A DNA stretch of 64,000 nucleotides from Rhizophagus clarus (lineage: Eukaryota; Glomeromycota; Glomeromycetes; Glomerales; Glomeraceae), in assembly GCA_015698045.1 (NCBI GenBank), contig BLAL01000300.1, positions 932,501 to 996,500 on the forward strand, written 5' to 3'. Below are positions 1-11,285 of the stretch, in pieces. Made by a program: the position numbers and the translations under genes. The stretch's first letter is position 1; the number at the start of each line of letters is the position of its first letter. Under the pieces are notes generated by a model. It saw only the letters and a list, made by a program, of their open reading frames with translations. It searched no databases and had not been told where the DNA came from.

Positions 1-2
1 TT

Positions 3-209
3 CGTGCACAATATGAGCCATGTTTAAAATTAGGAATCAGGGAACAAGCAAACATCCTTAATCTAAGATAGGGTGTAGACCCTTATCCTAGTGGGAAAGC
101 AACTAGTCGTGAAATGAAATCACATGGGCGAAAAATTTTCTGAGCATGCTGGTAAACAAAAAGTAACGAAGGTAGACAAAAGTGGAAACCTTCACAGAGC
201 TAGATATTA
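3..209 (+). pseudogene. Degenerate coding remnant at window edge
   Basis: One forward frame starting at base 3 stays nearly open for about 200 bases, broken by TAG at about 69-71 and further stops from about 150. The product is not recognised and nothing around it names a function. It could be the decayed end of a gene or of a repeat continuing to the left of the window. Bases 210-780 hold no recognisable gene and end in a poly(T) run (about 786-804). Confidence 0.2.
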
Positions 210-804
210 ACGACATCTATAGAGATTCTCTAAAGCATATGAAAAAAATGAGTCAATATTTATGGTGATATTTGGACCCAGAAAAATGTAAGGCCAGAAG
301 TTTTGATCCAATCAAGCAAGTGTCTTTGGGATGAATTGAAAGAACTACATCAGAAAAAATAGTTTCCAGGAATGGCTTGATAAAGTGTAAGCTGGCATTT
401 TGTTTTAATAATTATAAATCGAAATAATAGAATCAATACCACCTCTTTTCATAGTCCGCAAGAATACGTAAATAAGATACGACTTGGATGACTTCCCAAA
501 GAAAGGAAATAAGGAAATAAGAGTGAACCAAAAGTGTATTTATTTAATATACTTATGACGTGATTGACGGCGTTATTGACTCTTTCTTAAAAACTCAGAA
601 AATTCGTTCTTTACTGAACAAATCTTCATACCTCAAACTCGATGATGGACTCTGTTAAGGTCGCCAAGATCATTGGCACGATGATAACAAAGACGGGGTT
701 TTTTTAGAGGTGGAAGAAACATGGGTGGTAAATTGAAATATTGTGAAATTGTGTATCATCGAGACATAGTTTATAGATTATAATTTTTTTTTTTTTTTTT
801 TTTT

Positions 805-1545
805 CATCAACGCAAACAACCATCATTTACCCAAATTACATAATTCTAGTCATAACAAATATAAAAAATATCATCGGTACTCTCGTAATCGGCAACTTTA
901 TCAATTTTTTTACGCAATAAATGTCATGCTTTACAATACGTGTCATAGCGATTCGATCTAGGAATAGTTTTTATTTATCTGTGAACATAGGATAGGCTGA
1001 TTTAGGATCATATTTTTAGGATACACTTCTAATATCTCATTTAAGAGAGAATCTCCGGTTCTTTGATATAATCGCATGAAAATAAAAAACATTCCACATA
1101 CATTAATCTTTCTAATAACCTTATAATAAATAAATTTTGTTAATAAATTTTAATTTCAAATTTTATTATAATATTATATATAAAAATTGTTATACAAAAA
1201 AATATTTGATTTTTTAAATAATTGTTAATTGAAATTATTAATAAAAATGAATTAATTAATTATAAATTTATTTGTACTTACCAATTGGATTTTAATCATA
1301 TATTAAAAAATAAGCAAAAACAAGCAGAAAAATTCAAAATATTTTTAAAATATTTATAAATAAATAAAAATAAGCAAAATAAGCAAAATAAAAAAAAAAT
1401 TCCAATTTTTATTTTTTTGATATTATAAAATAATAATTATTTTTTTTATAAAATAATAATAAAAATAATAATTATAATTATTCTAATTATTTAAATATTT
1501 TTTTTTAAAATAAATTCTAATAATAAATATAATTAAGACATTATA
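805..1545. other. AT-rich intergenic, nothing recognised
   Basis: Very AT-rich sequence with short A/T runs. No open frame, RNA gene or repeat structure seen before the minisatellite begins. Confidence 0.5.
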
Positions 1546-1549
1546 TTTT

Positions 1550-2150
1550 AATAAAATTAAAAAAAGTAATAAATAAAATTAAAAAAGTAATAAATAAAAT
1601 TAAAAAAGTAATAAATAAAATTAAAAAAGTAATAAATAAAATTAAAAAAGTAATAAATAAAATTAAAAAAGTAATAAATAAAATTAACAAAGTAATAAAT
1701 AAAATTAAAAAGTAATAAATAAAATTAACAAAGTAATAAATAAAATTAAAAAAGTAATAAATAAAATTAAAAAAGTAATAAATAAAATTAAAAAAGTAAT
1801 AAATAAAATTAAAAAAGTAATAAATAAAATTAACAAAGTAATAAATAAAATTAAAAAAGTAATAAATAAAATTAAAAAAGTAATAAATAAAATTAAAAAA
1901 GTAATAAATAAAATTAAAAAAGTAATAAATAAAATTAAAAAAGTAATAAATAAAATTAAAAAAGTAATAAATAAAATTAAAAAAGTAATAAATAAAATTA
2001 AAAAAGTAATAAATAAAATTAAAAAAGTAATAAATAAAATTAAAAAAGTAATAAATAAAATTAAAAAAGTAATAAATAAAATTAAAAAAAAATAATAAAT
2101 AAAATTAAAAAAGTAATAAATAAATTAAAAAAGTAATAAATAAAATTAAA
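1550..2150. repeat. 21-bp AT-rich minisatellite, about 28 copies
   Basis: The unit gtaataaataaaattaaaaa(a) recurs every 21 bases (for example g at 1566 and 1587). Some units carry aacaaag in place of aaaaaag, and the array ends with indel-bearing units near 2090-2150. Variant units are scattered through the array, consistent with repeated duplication or unequal exchange. No coding potential. Confidence 0.95.
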
Positions 2151-2377
2151 TAAAAAATAAAAAATATAATATTTAATATTTATATTATAACATTTATTAA
2201 AATCAATTAAATATTTGTATATTTCTTTAAATTAAATTATAAAAATTGATTGTTAAATTAATCTATCTTTATTAATTTTAAAAATCTAAAATTTTCAATT
2301 TATAGATTTATTATTATTTATAACAAAATAAAAATTATGTAATTAACTGAATACTCTTTTATAGTATATCCCTTTAG

Positions 2378-2581
2378 AAATAGTGCTTATAATATTCATA
2401 TATGGGTTTTTTGCTAGGAAAATGATCTTCTAAGAAATTTTTTAACTAAATTTTATTGTTAAACTCATTTTAATCTATTAGCTTTGAAAAATAAAGAACT
2501 ATAAAAATCTCAATTTTTGATAAAAAGTCCTCAGAAGGTCATTTTCCTAGCAAAGAACCCATATAATAATAAGTACCATTT
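2378..2581. mobile_element. MITE-like inverted-repeat element, about 204 bp
   Basis: The left arm at about 2399-2430 (tatatgggttttttgctagg and onward) matches the reverse complement of about 2535-2566 over roughly 32 bases with two mismatches. Similarity continues outwards with a small gap (aaatagtgcttat against ataagtaccattt). There is no coding content. The target duplication is not clear enough to assign a superfamily. Confidence 0.7.
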
Positions 2582-3324
2582 AATTTAAAAAATTGTTTTA
2601 AATAAAGCTCTAGTTCACAATAAATATAGGTCACGTGAAAGATATAAGTCACATGATATGATAAATTTCACGTTTAAGTGCCAAATAAAAATTGCGCCAA
2701 ACAAATCTAACAACCCATGTACAATTTAATATTTCTTTATGGTCTGCTTTTGTCAGTATTTTAATAAATTTGGTGGGTTTTCGCCAAATTTGTAGTTTAT
2801 AAAATTGGTGAAACCTTTCACAAATCAAAATTCAATTTGGCGAAACATTAGATAGGAATGATTTTTAACTTTATTTTATATCATAGGCAATTTTTTTTGC
2901 AGTTAACAATTATTACAAGATCTTGACGCCATAATTAGGTAGAGCAGATGACAGTCGAAACTTTAATTCAGAACCATTTTTGTAGATCAAGTAGGGCGGA
3001 AAACTAATAGTTTCACCGAAACACCGACTAATGGTTTTATTTACCGAATATGGATAACGATATTGAATTAAAAAAATTCCAAACCCTTCTATTTTATGAG
3101 ACCCGGACGTTAAACAGAATAAATTAACTATTAATAATATTATTTACATTTGTTTTGACGTGTAACGTGATTTTTTTTTTGGTGGCAGATCAGATAACAG
3201 TGATTGTTAACCGCAGTTTGAAATTCAAAATTAACCGCAAGTTAGACGTGTTATTCGCAGATATAAAACTTAATCCGTTTTAATTAAAATAACAGATTAT
3301 CCTTATCATATTAAAAAAAAAAGT
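2582..3324. other. Intergenic, nothing recognised
   Basis: Unique-looking AT-rich sequence upstream of the F-box fragment. It could hold regulatory sequence, but I see no specific motif to name. Confidence 0.4.
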
Positions 3325-3523
3325 ATGGAATCTATCAAAAACGATAAAGAAACAAAATTCATGAGTAAAATCAACATTCCTACTGAAATCTTCGCTAAAA
3401 TTCGTGAAATGGCGCCATCAGAATCATTATACGCACTTCATTAGTTTGTCGAAATTTAGAAATATTATACGGAAGAGATCTCGTTTTATTATATTATCCA
3501 ATATCACTACCAAATTTATAGCA
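3325..3523 (+). pseudogene. F-box domain fragment, frameshifted
   Basis: From ATG 3325 the frame encodes an N-terminus followed by an F-box-like start (INIPTEIFAKIREMAPSESL). It hits TAG just after the first F-box helix. Shifting one base at about 3442 restores an F-box-like continuation (LVCRNLEILYG) to a TAG near 3523. F-box proteins recruit SCF ubiquitin-ligase substrates, and they are greatly expanded in Glomeromycotina. Only about 65 codons survive and no downstream repeats are seen, so this is best read as a broken partial copy. A sequencing error is the alternative. Confidence 0.55.
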
Positions 3524-6220
3524 AAAACTTTTGGACCTTTCAGATTTTTTGCTTGTGAAGAATGATTATTAAAGAACTATTAGGCAATTTAAATGTTTAA
3601 AAAATTAAATGATAAATGTATATTGGTTTTTTTTTTTTTATTTTTTTAGTAATAGAGCATTAAAAAAGTATGAACATTTCCCTTAAAATTCTTGATTGTG
3701 TCGATTCCAATAACCAATCATCTGCCGGTAGGATATAGATACTGTGTTGATAGAAGACATTTTTTGACAAACATTGAAAGAATATAATTTAATTGAAATT
3801 AATTAAGATAAATTACAATGGATATTTAAACAATTTAAAGAATAAGGACAAAGAAATCGAGAAATATGGGAAGTACAAGTATAATTATCAATATGATTGG
3901 TGTCAATTGTATCGATAATGGAATATACTGTAATTTTATTATATTAATTACTGCATACAAAGTCAATACGAGATATTCATTACCCGATTTACTATTGTGT
4001 GAACTAATGCGATATGAAATCAAATTTTACTTATTAGTCTACTGTAATAATAATAATAATAATATATTTTAAAATTATTGTATATTACTGCATATATTTT
4101 ATGTTGAAAAAAAATAACAAATCAATAATAAATCTTTTTGTTACTCGATTTACTATTGTGTATACTATAAATTTCGAAATTTGATGTTCCGGATAATCCC
4201 GCGAAAAAAAGTCCATTACAATTCGTTGCGACAAGTGACAAAAAAAAAACTTGTTTTGTCCAAATTTGGTTTTTTTCTTTGTAAAGGGAGGAACAATAAA
4301 TAAAGCCACAAGATTCTTCGATAAATATCAAGTTTTATTTTATTTATCTTTTTTTCGCCAATACCCAGATGATCAAACAAAATTATTTTTAGTATTGTTC
4401 GAACTTTATTTTCATTTAATCAATGAATATACATATATATTAAATAAAATAAAGAAATATTAAAACTTTAAAATGTTCGGGTGTGATTTTGGGGTGAAGT
4501 TTACCGAATCATGATGCATAACAAAAGCACAAAGAACACAGGATCATATGACTCAAATTAAAAATGATCACCAAGATCCACGTCAAAATTTTATTTTGCC
4601 GCAGTAAACATATGGTAAACGCAAATAAATTGTGTTTCTTATACGCCTACCTCTATAATGGCTAGATTGAAATTTACATACCCCACCTATATAATATAGT
4701 AAATTCCATATGCCTACTTCGTAACGGTTAGTTTAGCAAGGCTCGATAAATTCCAGTTAAAAAATCGAAATTGCAAAACTATTGGAGGATCAAATCACCA
4801 TAATTCAATTTTTTTTTTTTTTTTTTTTTGCACGTTTAATCCGATTCTTCTCTTTTAACAAAATTGATGAAATTGAACGGGTTTTATGTCACAATCGTAC
4901 ATTTCATGGCGCGATTATCGCATGATGCACAATTGTTATCCCTCAACTAAAATAAATGAAACCCCCGAACCCTTTCCCTACAATATAAAATATATCGTTA
5001 GATCGTTCCATCTTAAATATAACGATCCATAATAATAAAAAAAAGTTAACAGATAAATTTAGTGTCAACAAACTACTTACGCCTTTGATTCACTTCTTTA
5101 TTGTTTTAAGGTGCAGACGTGCAGTGAATCATTTCAAATTTTCGTTTATACTCTCACACGTTAAATCTCTAGGCGCCTAAATCGTAAGTCATCAACAAAT
5201 TTCGATATAACGATATGTCTGGATCCATATAAAATCAGAAAAAACATCGGTATATACCGCTCATGTAGTCTTCTTCGATGATCCAAAGCAAATTTAAATA
5301 AATGAAGGAAATAATGAATATATGGTTTGCATCATTTTGCGTAAAATTAGAAATATCAAAAAATACTCACTATATAAACATTGTTCATTCTTTTCATTAA
5401 ATCCATCTTCTAGATCAAATTATCGTATACAAATCATTCTCATATTTCATTCTTTAATTCCTCGTCTTAAAATTACAAAAATAAATACTGTCACGTGATA
5501 TATGATCTTTAATACCTAGTATATTTTATTTTTTTTTTTTTCCACAAGATTTTTTTTTTTTTTTTTTTTACAATTTTGAAAAATTTTTTTTTTTTAAGGT
5601 CAATACTACATAAATGAAAAAAAAACAGAAAAAAGAAAGGGATGAAAGAATAAAATAAAATGTAAATATATATATAAAGAATAAGAAAAGTTAAAGGGGG
5701 AAATGCTAAAATATTTACAGAGATGGATAAAAAAAAAAAAAATGATAAAAAAAAAATAAATAAGAATAAAAGTTGGAAGGTGGAAGGGAAGATAATAATT
5801 TTCATAAAAAAAAAGAATTATTAAAATTGAAATAAAAATTTTTTGTAAAAAAAAGATAAAATTATAAACACAGTAATTTGAAACTAAATTACGTTGTCAC
5901 AACATTAATACAACAAATACCCACATCCAATTAAAATCACCCATCTACCCTTTTTTTATAAGGGATAATATGTTCGAGAAGGAAAAAAAATTCTACAAAA
6001 TTTCTAATATTGTAAGAAAAAAAGTATAAAAAAAGTATTTTTTTTTTTTTTTGCATGTGTATTAAAATAAATAAATAAATATATATATATGCGCCAAAAT
6101 CGGACAAATAAATAAACCCACCGAAATTTGAATAAAAGTATATATAAGGAAATAGGGTATAATGAAATTAATTAATAAACAAAATAAACCTGATTTGTAT
6201 AATTATACAATAATGGAAAT
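3524..6220. other. Long AT-rich intergenic region
   Basis: Contains several poly(A)/poly(T) runs (for example about 4807-4829, 5530-5600, 5735-5760 and 6038-6052). Short open frames here are low-complexity and lack family signatures. The last part is presumably the 3' flank of the F-box gene that ends at 6221. Confidence 0.5.
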
Positions 6221-7966
6221 TTACCAAAGATTATAAAAATTTCTATTATCCTGTTTATAATAAATATTAAAATGTTTACTAGCATTTTTTAATACTTCAA
6301 GAGAAGCAACTTCTAAAGCAACGGAAAGGCGAGACTTCTTTTTAGGGGCAGGAGAATGTTCGGGAGGGATATATAACTTAATTTGTGTTTGATTTTTTGC
6401 ATAATCAATTAGGAAATTTATAAATTTATCGGGATAAGTTTTTGATTGATGTAATTCTAATTTATAAAGTTTTGCTTGACTCTTTTCTAATAGAAGTTTC
6501 AAAAAATCAAAAGAAATATTGAAATTTAAGCATAAAGATCTTAGAGAAGGAGGAATTGATTGTATAAATTGATCTATAGTAGATTTTGTGAAAAGGAATT
6601 TCTCATGATGTCCAAGAGTTAAAACTTTCAAATTACGGAGATTTGAAATTAATTTTGGTAAAGATTTAGAAATATCTTGATAAGCACAAAGTGATAAATG
6701 AGTAATATTTGGACAATGTTGAGTAATTTCTTCGATGATTTCAGAAGTAACGCCTTCAATAGTAAGTTTTTGTAAATTTTTGTTGCACATTTGAAGTAAA
6801 GTTGTTTTAATATAAGGACAACTTCCATAACCATTACCCAATTGTAAATTCTTAATATTTAATTGATTACAAGAAACTTCACATGGAATAGGAGAAATTG
6901 GACAACCAACTAATTCTAAAGTTTCCAAACTTGTCCATTTTAATAGTCCTTGTACAAGTGAATCATCAAAATGTGTTAAACCCCAAAGATTTAAACGTTT
7001 TAAAGATCTGTCTTTTAATGCTGAATGAATTGAAAAATTTGAATCCCAAAAATAATTTGACATATAAGAACTAAGATTTTTTTGCGAAGAGATCATCTTA
7101 TATAAAGCCATATGAACTTTTTCTGGGAATTTATGAATATGAGGAACATCAATTTTCATATGTTGAATATTTGTAGCAGATCTCGATATCGTCCAGAAGA
7201 GATTTTCTAATATTTCATAATCATTCTCCAAATCATCTTTCATTGTTGTACGAATACATAGTTCAAAACTTTGTAGATTACATAAAGCGTTAACATTTTT
7301 CATACATAAAGCGTCAATCATTTCCATTAAGGGTAAACTATCCTCATCATAACAAATCTTTAAAATTCTTAGCCTATCACATCCACTAAATAATAAACTT
7401 GTCATCTCCTTTGCAACATCAAAATTAGGACGAGTGGCACAGTAATCCTGAACTATTGGCTCGATACATTTATTGACAGCTTTGTGTAAAATATTTCTCG
7501 GCATAACACTATAACGATCCTTAACAATTGGTCCAAATAACATTTTAATAGGTTTACATAATATATTTAACGGGTCAAATCCACTATCTACAACGTTTAT
7601 CTTTAACCATGAATTTAAAGCTTGTCGAAATTTATCACTATCAAAACTTCTTAAATATGTTGGATAATCGAAAAATGGTGTTGGATGATGAGGTAATTTT
7701 ACTCCTGCAAGAATAAACCGAGATTTTTCTTTTTCTGGAAGACAATAAATATATGTTTGAATTATAAGGTCATAATCTTCTAATGATGCCATATCAAAAG
7801 GTTGTCTCCATAATAATGGAACCACTATCTTACACCAAAGTCGGTTAACAAAAAGTAAGGAATAAAGTGTAGCACGGTCATTTTTAAAATATCCTAATAT
7901 CTCTCGAAGAGAATCCAAGGATAAATTTGATGGTAATCCTAATGTGCTTTTTTGGTTAGAGTTCAT
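6221..7966 (-). CDS. F-box / leucine-rich-repeat-like protein, 581 aa
   Basis: This is an intronless 581-residue frame starting with ATG at 7966. Residues about 10-60 form an F-box: SLDSLREILGYF, then a spacer, then LLFVNRLWCKIVVPLLW, the pattern typical of Glomeromycotina F-box proteins. The remainder has leucine-rich-repeat-like segments (LKRLNLWGL, LETLELVGC, LKVLTLGHH, LRSLCLNFN) at roughly residues 330-510. The expected role is the substrate-binding subunit of an SCF E3 ubiquitin ligase: the F-box binds Skp1 and the repeats bind a target. The target cannot be inferred. The frame is intact and the length is normal for this family, so it is probably functional. It stands alone with long AT-rich flanks. 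Confidence 0.9.
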   Translation of the reverse strand: MNSNQKSTLGLPSNLSLDSLREILGYFKNDRATLYSLLFVNRLWCKIVVPLLWRQPFDMASLEDYDLIIQTYIYCLPEKEKSRFILAGVKLPHHPTPFFDYPTYLRSFDSDKFRQALNSWLKINVVDSGFDPLNILCKPIKMLFGPIVKDRYSVMPRNILHKAVNKCIEPIVQDYCATRPNFDVAKEMTSLLFSGCDRLRILKICYDEDSLPLMEMIDALCMKNVNALCNLQSFELCIRTTMKDDLENDYEILENLFWTISRSATNIQHMKIDVPHIHKFPEKVHMALYKMISSQKNLSSYMSNYFWDSNFSIHSALKDRSLKRLNLWGLTHFDDSLVQGLLKWTSLETLELVGCPISPIPCEVSCNQLNIKNLQLGNGYGSCPYIKTTLLQMCNKNLQKLTIEGVTSEIIEEITQHCPNITHLSLCAYQDISKSLPKLISNLRNLKVLTLGHHEKFLFTKSTIDQFIQSIPPSLRSLCLNFNISFDFLKLLLEKSQAKLYKLELHQSKTYPDKFINFLIDYAKNQTQIKLYIPPEHSPAPKKKSRLSVALEVASLEVLKNASKHFNIYYKQDNRNFYNLW

Positions 7967-9909
7967 GATAACGACGTTAATAACAAAATTTTCTATTCAA
8001 AATGTAATAATATATGTATATGGTAAGGTAGAGAAAATTTTTTATGCTTCTTCTATCAATATACGTTTCTAACGACGAGAAGCATTAAAAAGGTAAAATA
8101 TCAAAAAAAAAAATTTTTTTTTTTTTTATATATATATATAAAGAGGAAAAAGAAGAAAGAAATTATAAGTTCAAACAAAAGGTATTTTTTCTGTTACTTT
8201 TTATTTTAATATATATATATATCTGTACTTTCTGATTCCAATACCAATTTTGGATGTTTCAATCAGAAAAAAATCGAAGGAGTAAATATGCTCTATTTTT
8301 GGGAGAGTTTCGGTAAACAAACAACTGTATATTTAAATAAAATAGTGTGAATTGGACATTATATTTTTTTATTGTAAAAACGGAACAAGCCGAGTAAGTT
8401 ATCCTATATTACATATAGTGAATTTCATGGGTTACGGATTAAACACGATGAGAGCACAAATACGCCAGTAAAGATGTTCGTACATCCATACTAAATTATC
8501 TTGCCCGATTTCGGCCATTTTTTTTGATATTTTATGTAACACTACTGTTGTTTTATTAACAACATATTTTCGCGCCAATTTGTACACAGGAGTGATGTAA
8601 AAAGGTGATGAAATCAAACCCCCTGCTCATCCTCTTTAAGGTTTTTTCATCATATTAAGCATTTTCTTTGTTTTTTCCCTTTTATAGAAAATAATATTTT
8701 TTCTAACTTGTGAAAATTTAGAAATTTTAAATTGTCTTCTATTAATAGTGAAAAAAAAAAATATTTATAAAAAACGTATTTCCGGAAGATTTAATATTCT
8801 CTTTAATGTTTCGATAAAAAGAATCTAATTATTCATTTTATATTATTCCTAGAATAATACTTTTTTAATATTTCCGAAAATGAAATTCAAAAAAACTATA
8901 TTCTTTAAGAAACATTGGTTTTTTAATAATAACTTTTACGCACAATGATGTTCTTTATTAACCAATAGAGGTATTGTATCACATTTTTTAATAATAAACA
9001 CATTGAAATTAAGCTTTCAGGAAAAACATTTAATGATGTACTCTTTTGAAATGTTTATATATGGCATTTAGCGTCTAAATTTGTATATACATACTAAACA
9101 AATTTGTATTAGTATAAAATATCTAAAAAAGAAAGAATCGTTTGTAATATTTTTCTATGAAATGTTCCTTATTTAATAATTCGGTTATAAATTTCTTCTC
9201 TTTTAGAGCTCTACCATTCTCAGAATTTTTCTTATGCACGGCGTAAATATTATATGAAGAAGGAATAATCATTATTTATTTGTTTTTTTTAGAAAAAAGT
9301 GAATATCCAATTATACATTTTTATTACCGTTTATAATTTTATTTTAATATTTTCTCAAACCATATAACCCTACAGTAGTTATGCATAACCCTAACCCCTA
9401 TTATTATTAGAGAAATTATAAGAATGTAAAAAGGGTATTGGCGTTTATATTTTCCTAAAAACTGTTTATTAATTAATATCATCATTGCATTAATCTACAT
9501 ATTGCTGCGCCATTAATCGACTTGTATCGGCCTTTTATTCTCCATTAAGAAATGTTCTAACCACGTATTCTTTCCACGAGAATTTTCTCGCACAGACTTG
9601 AATTTAATAAAAGATAAAGAACAATATTAGAATGCAGGTTATTCGTTATAAAATATTCATCTACAAAAGTTATTCATAAAGCGGAGTAGATAATATTTTT
9701 AAAAAGCCGAATATGTATATACTGTATATATATATTCATTGTGCAAATAACTATGCGTTGTAATTGTTTTTATAAAACAATGGTTTTGGGGTTATAAATA
9801 TTTTTTACTGCGGCTTGTATCCTTAAAATTTGCTATAAAAAAAATCGCAGATCATAATAAAAATGACGAATACTAGCTAAAATAATCTCATACAAATTAA
9901 ATGACGGGA
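7967..9909. other. Intergenic between F-box gene and small membrane gene
   Basis: AT-rich with poly(A)/poly(T) and (AT)n tracts (about 8100-8150, 8205-8222). The first few hundred bases are the presumed promoter of the minus-strand F-box gene. A 61-codon frame at 8432-8617 has no domain or splice support. Nothing else recognised. Confidence 0.5.
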
Positions 9910-10393
9910 TTAATCATCTAAATTCAATCCATTCATTTTTTCAATCCTATTAAAAATAAATAAATAATTAATAAAATTTAAAAGGGGGGAAGTTGATATA
10001 ATAAACTATTTACATACCAATTTTCATTAGAACTTGCATCTAATTCTTCTACACTTTCATATGTCTTCATATGATCTTGATTTTTGTAATTAATATCATT
10101 CTGTTCTTTGTTATATTCATCTTCGTCATCAACTATCTCTTCTTTAAAGATTTCATTAGTTGCGATAATATTCTGACGTAATTGTTTCGCTTGATTGACA
10201 CACCAATAACCTTTAGAAAAAAAATTTGTAGAAATATTTTAGTAAAATATTATTTTAATAAAAGTTTCACAAAAAAAAATTATTTTTTTTTACATTTTAA
10301 TACAATTTCCACTACAATAACAGAAGGTGCAAGAACAAATCCAAGCAAAAAATACAATGTCAATATAAAAAATTGTTGAATAAATAGAATCAT
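9910..10393 (-). CDS. Small single-pass membrane or secreted protein, 3 exons, 109 aa
   Basis: Gene model by splice signals: exon 1 10393-10294, exon 2 10210-10018, exon 3 9946-9910. The introns begin GTAAAA and GTATGT and end AAG and TAG. All junctions keep one frame of 110 codons ending TAA. Residues 1-33 are strongly hydrophobic (MILFIQQFFILTLYFLLGFV start), a signal peptide or membrane anchor. The mature part has two cysteines close together (CYWC) and then an acidic, Asn/Glu-rich tail ending NGLNLDD. No family is recognised. Single-frame continuity across two introns supports a real gene. Function is unknown; a secreted effector-like or tail-exposed membrane protein are both possible. 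Confidence 0.65.
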
Positions 10394-11271
10394 TTCTATT
10401 ATTCGATTCTTTATAATTTCGCGTGGGATTTAAAAAGAAAATCACAAAAAAAAATGATAGACTATTGCCGATCAGGAGATATATAAAACTCATCACGTGA
10501 TTTAATTATAATAAGCTCAAATGTAACACAAAATTAATTGGATATTTATTTTTACTTTTAAAAATATTTTTAATTTTTTTATTTAAAGTTTTAAATAAAT
10601 ACAATATTTTTATTTATAATAAATCATTATAAAAGATAAAATCATATTAATACTATCTATATATTATTTTTTGATTTTTTTTATATATATATATATATGT
10701 TTATATATATTACTTTATTTATTAATTAAACTTTTAAGTTTTTAATTTAATAATTACTTATATAAATAAAAGTTTAAAATTTATATATCACTGCATACAA
10801 ATACACTTTTTAAAAATATATTAGAAAATTTTTTATAATATAATCTATATAAGTTTATATTTTTTTGTAAATTATATAAACTTATATAAATTTATATAAG
10901 CTATTTATAATTAAGAGAAAAAACTTTTGATAAATAGTTTAAATAATTAACAAATATATTTAAATAAGATTAGAGTATATTTAATAGTTTATATTAAAAA
11001 GCAATTGAATTGCTTATGTTAATATTATTTTTTTCACTTCTATTTTATTTTATTTTTTTATTTTTTTTTTTTTTAGTTTAAAAAAATACTGATTACTTTA
11101 TTAAAATTTTGATCTGTAAATACAAATAAAATGATAACCTATGAAAAAGCCTACTTGTTTGCTATATAAGCTTACAGAAATTACTGTACTTATAAAGTAT
11201 AATAGGAAGTCTATATACAAAATTAAAAAGATATAAAAAATAACAAATTTTAAAATTTACTAAAACTAAAA
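10394..11271. other. AT-rich intergenic
   Basis: Upstream side of the small membrane gene, then very AT-rich DNA with (TA)n (about 10680-10700) and poly(T) (about 11060-11075). No gene recognised. Confidence 0.45.
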
Positions 11272-11285
11272 AATAATTAAGTAAT

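Noticed and set aside
1550-2150. CRISPR-like regular array
   Set aside because: No distinct spacers; it is a simple minisatellite in a eukaryotic context.
5509-5805. 98-codon Phe/Ile-rich frame
   Set aside because: Arises from A-runs read on the other strand; pure composition effect.
9371-9402. Telomere-like taaccctaacccc
   Set aside because: Only one or two irregular units, no array.
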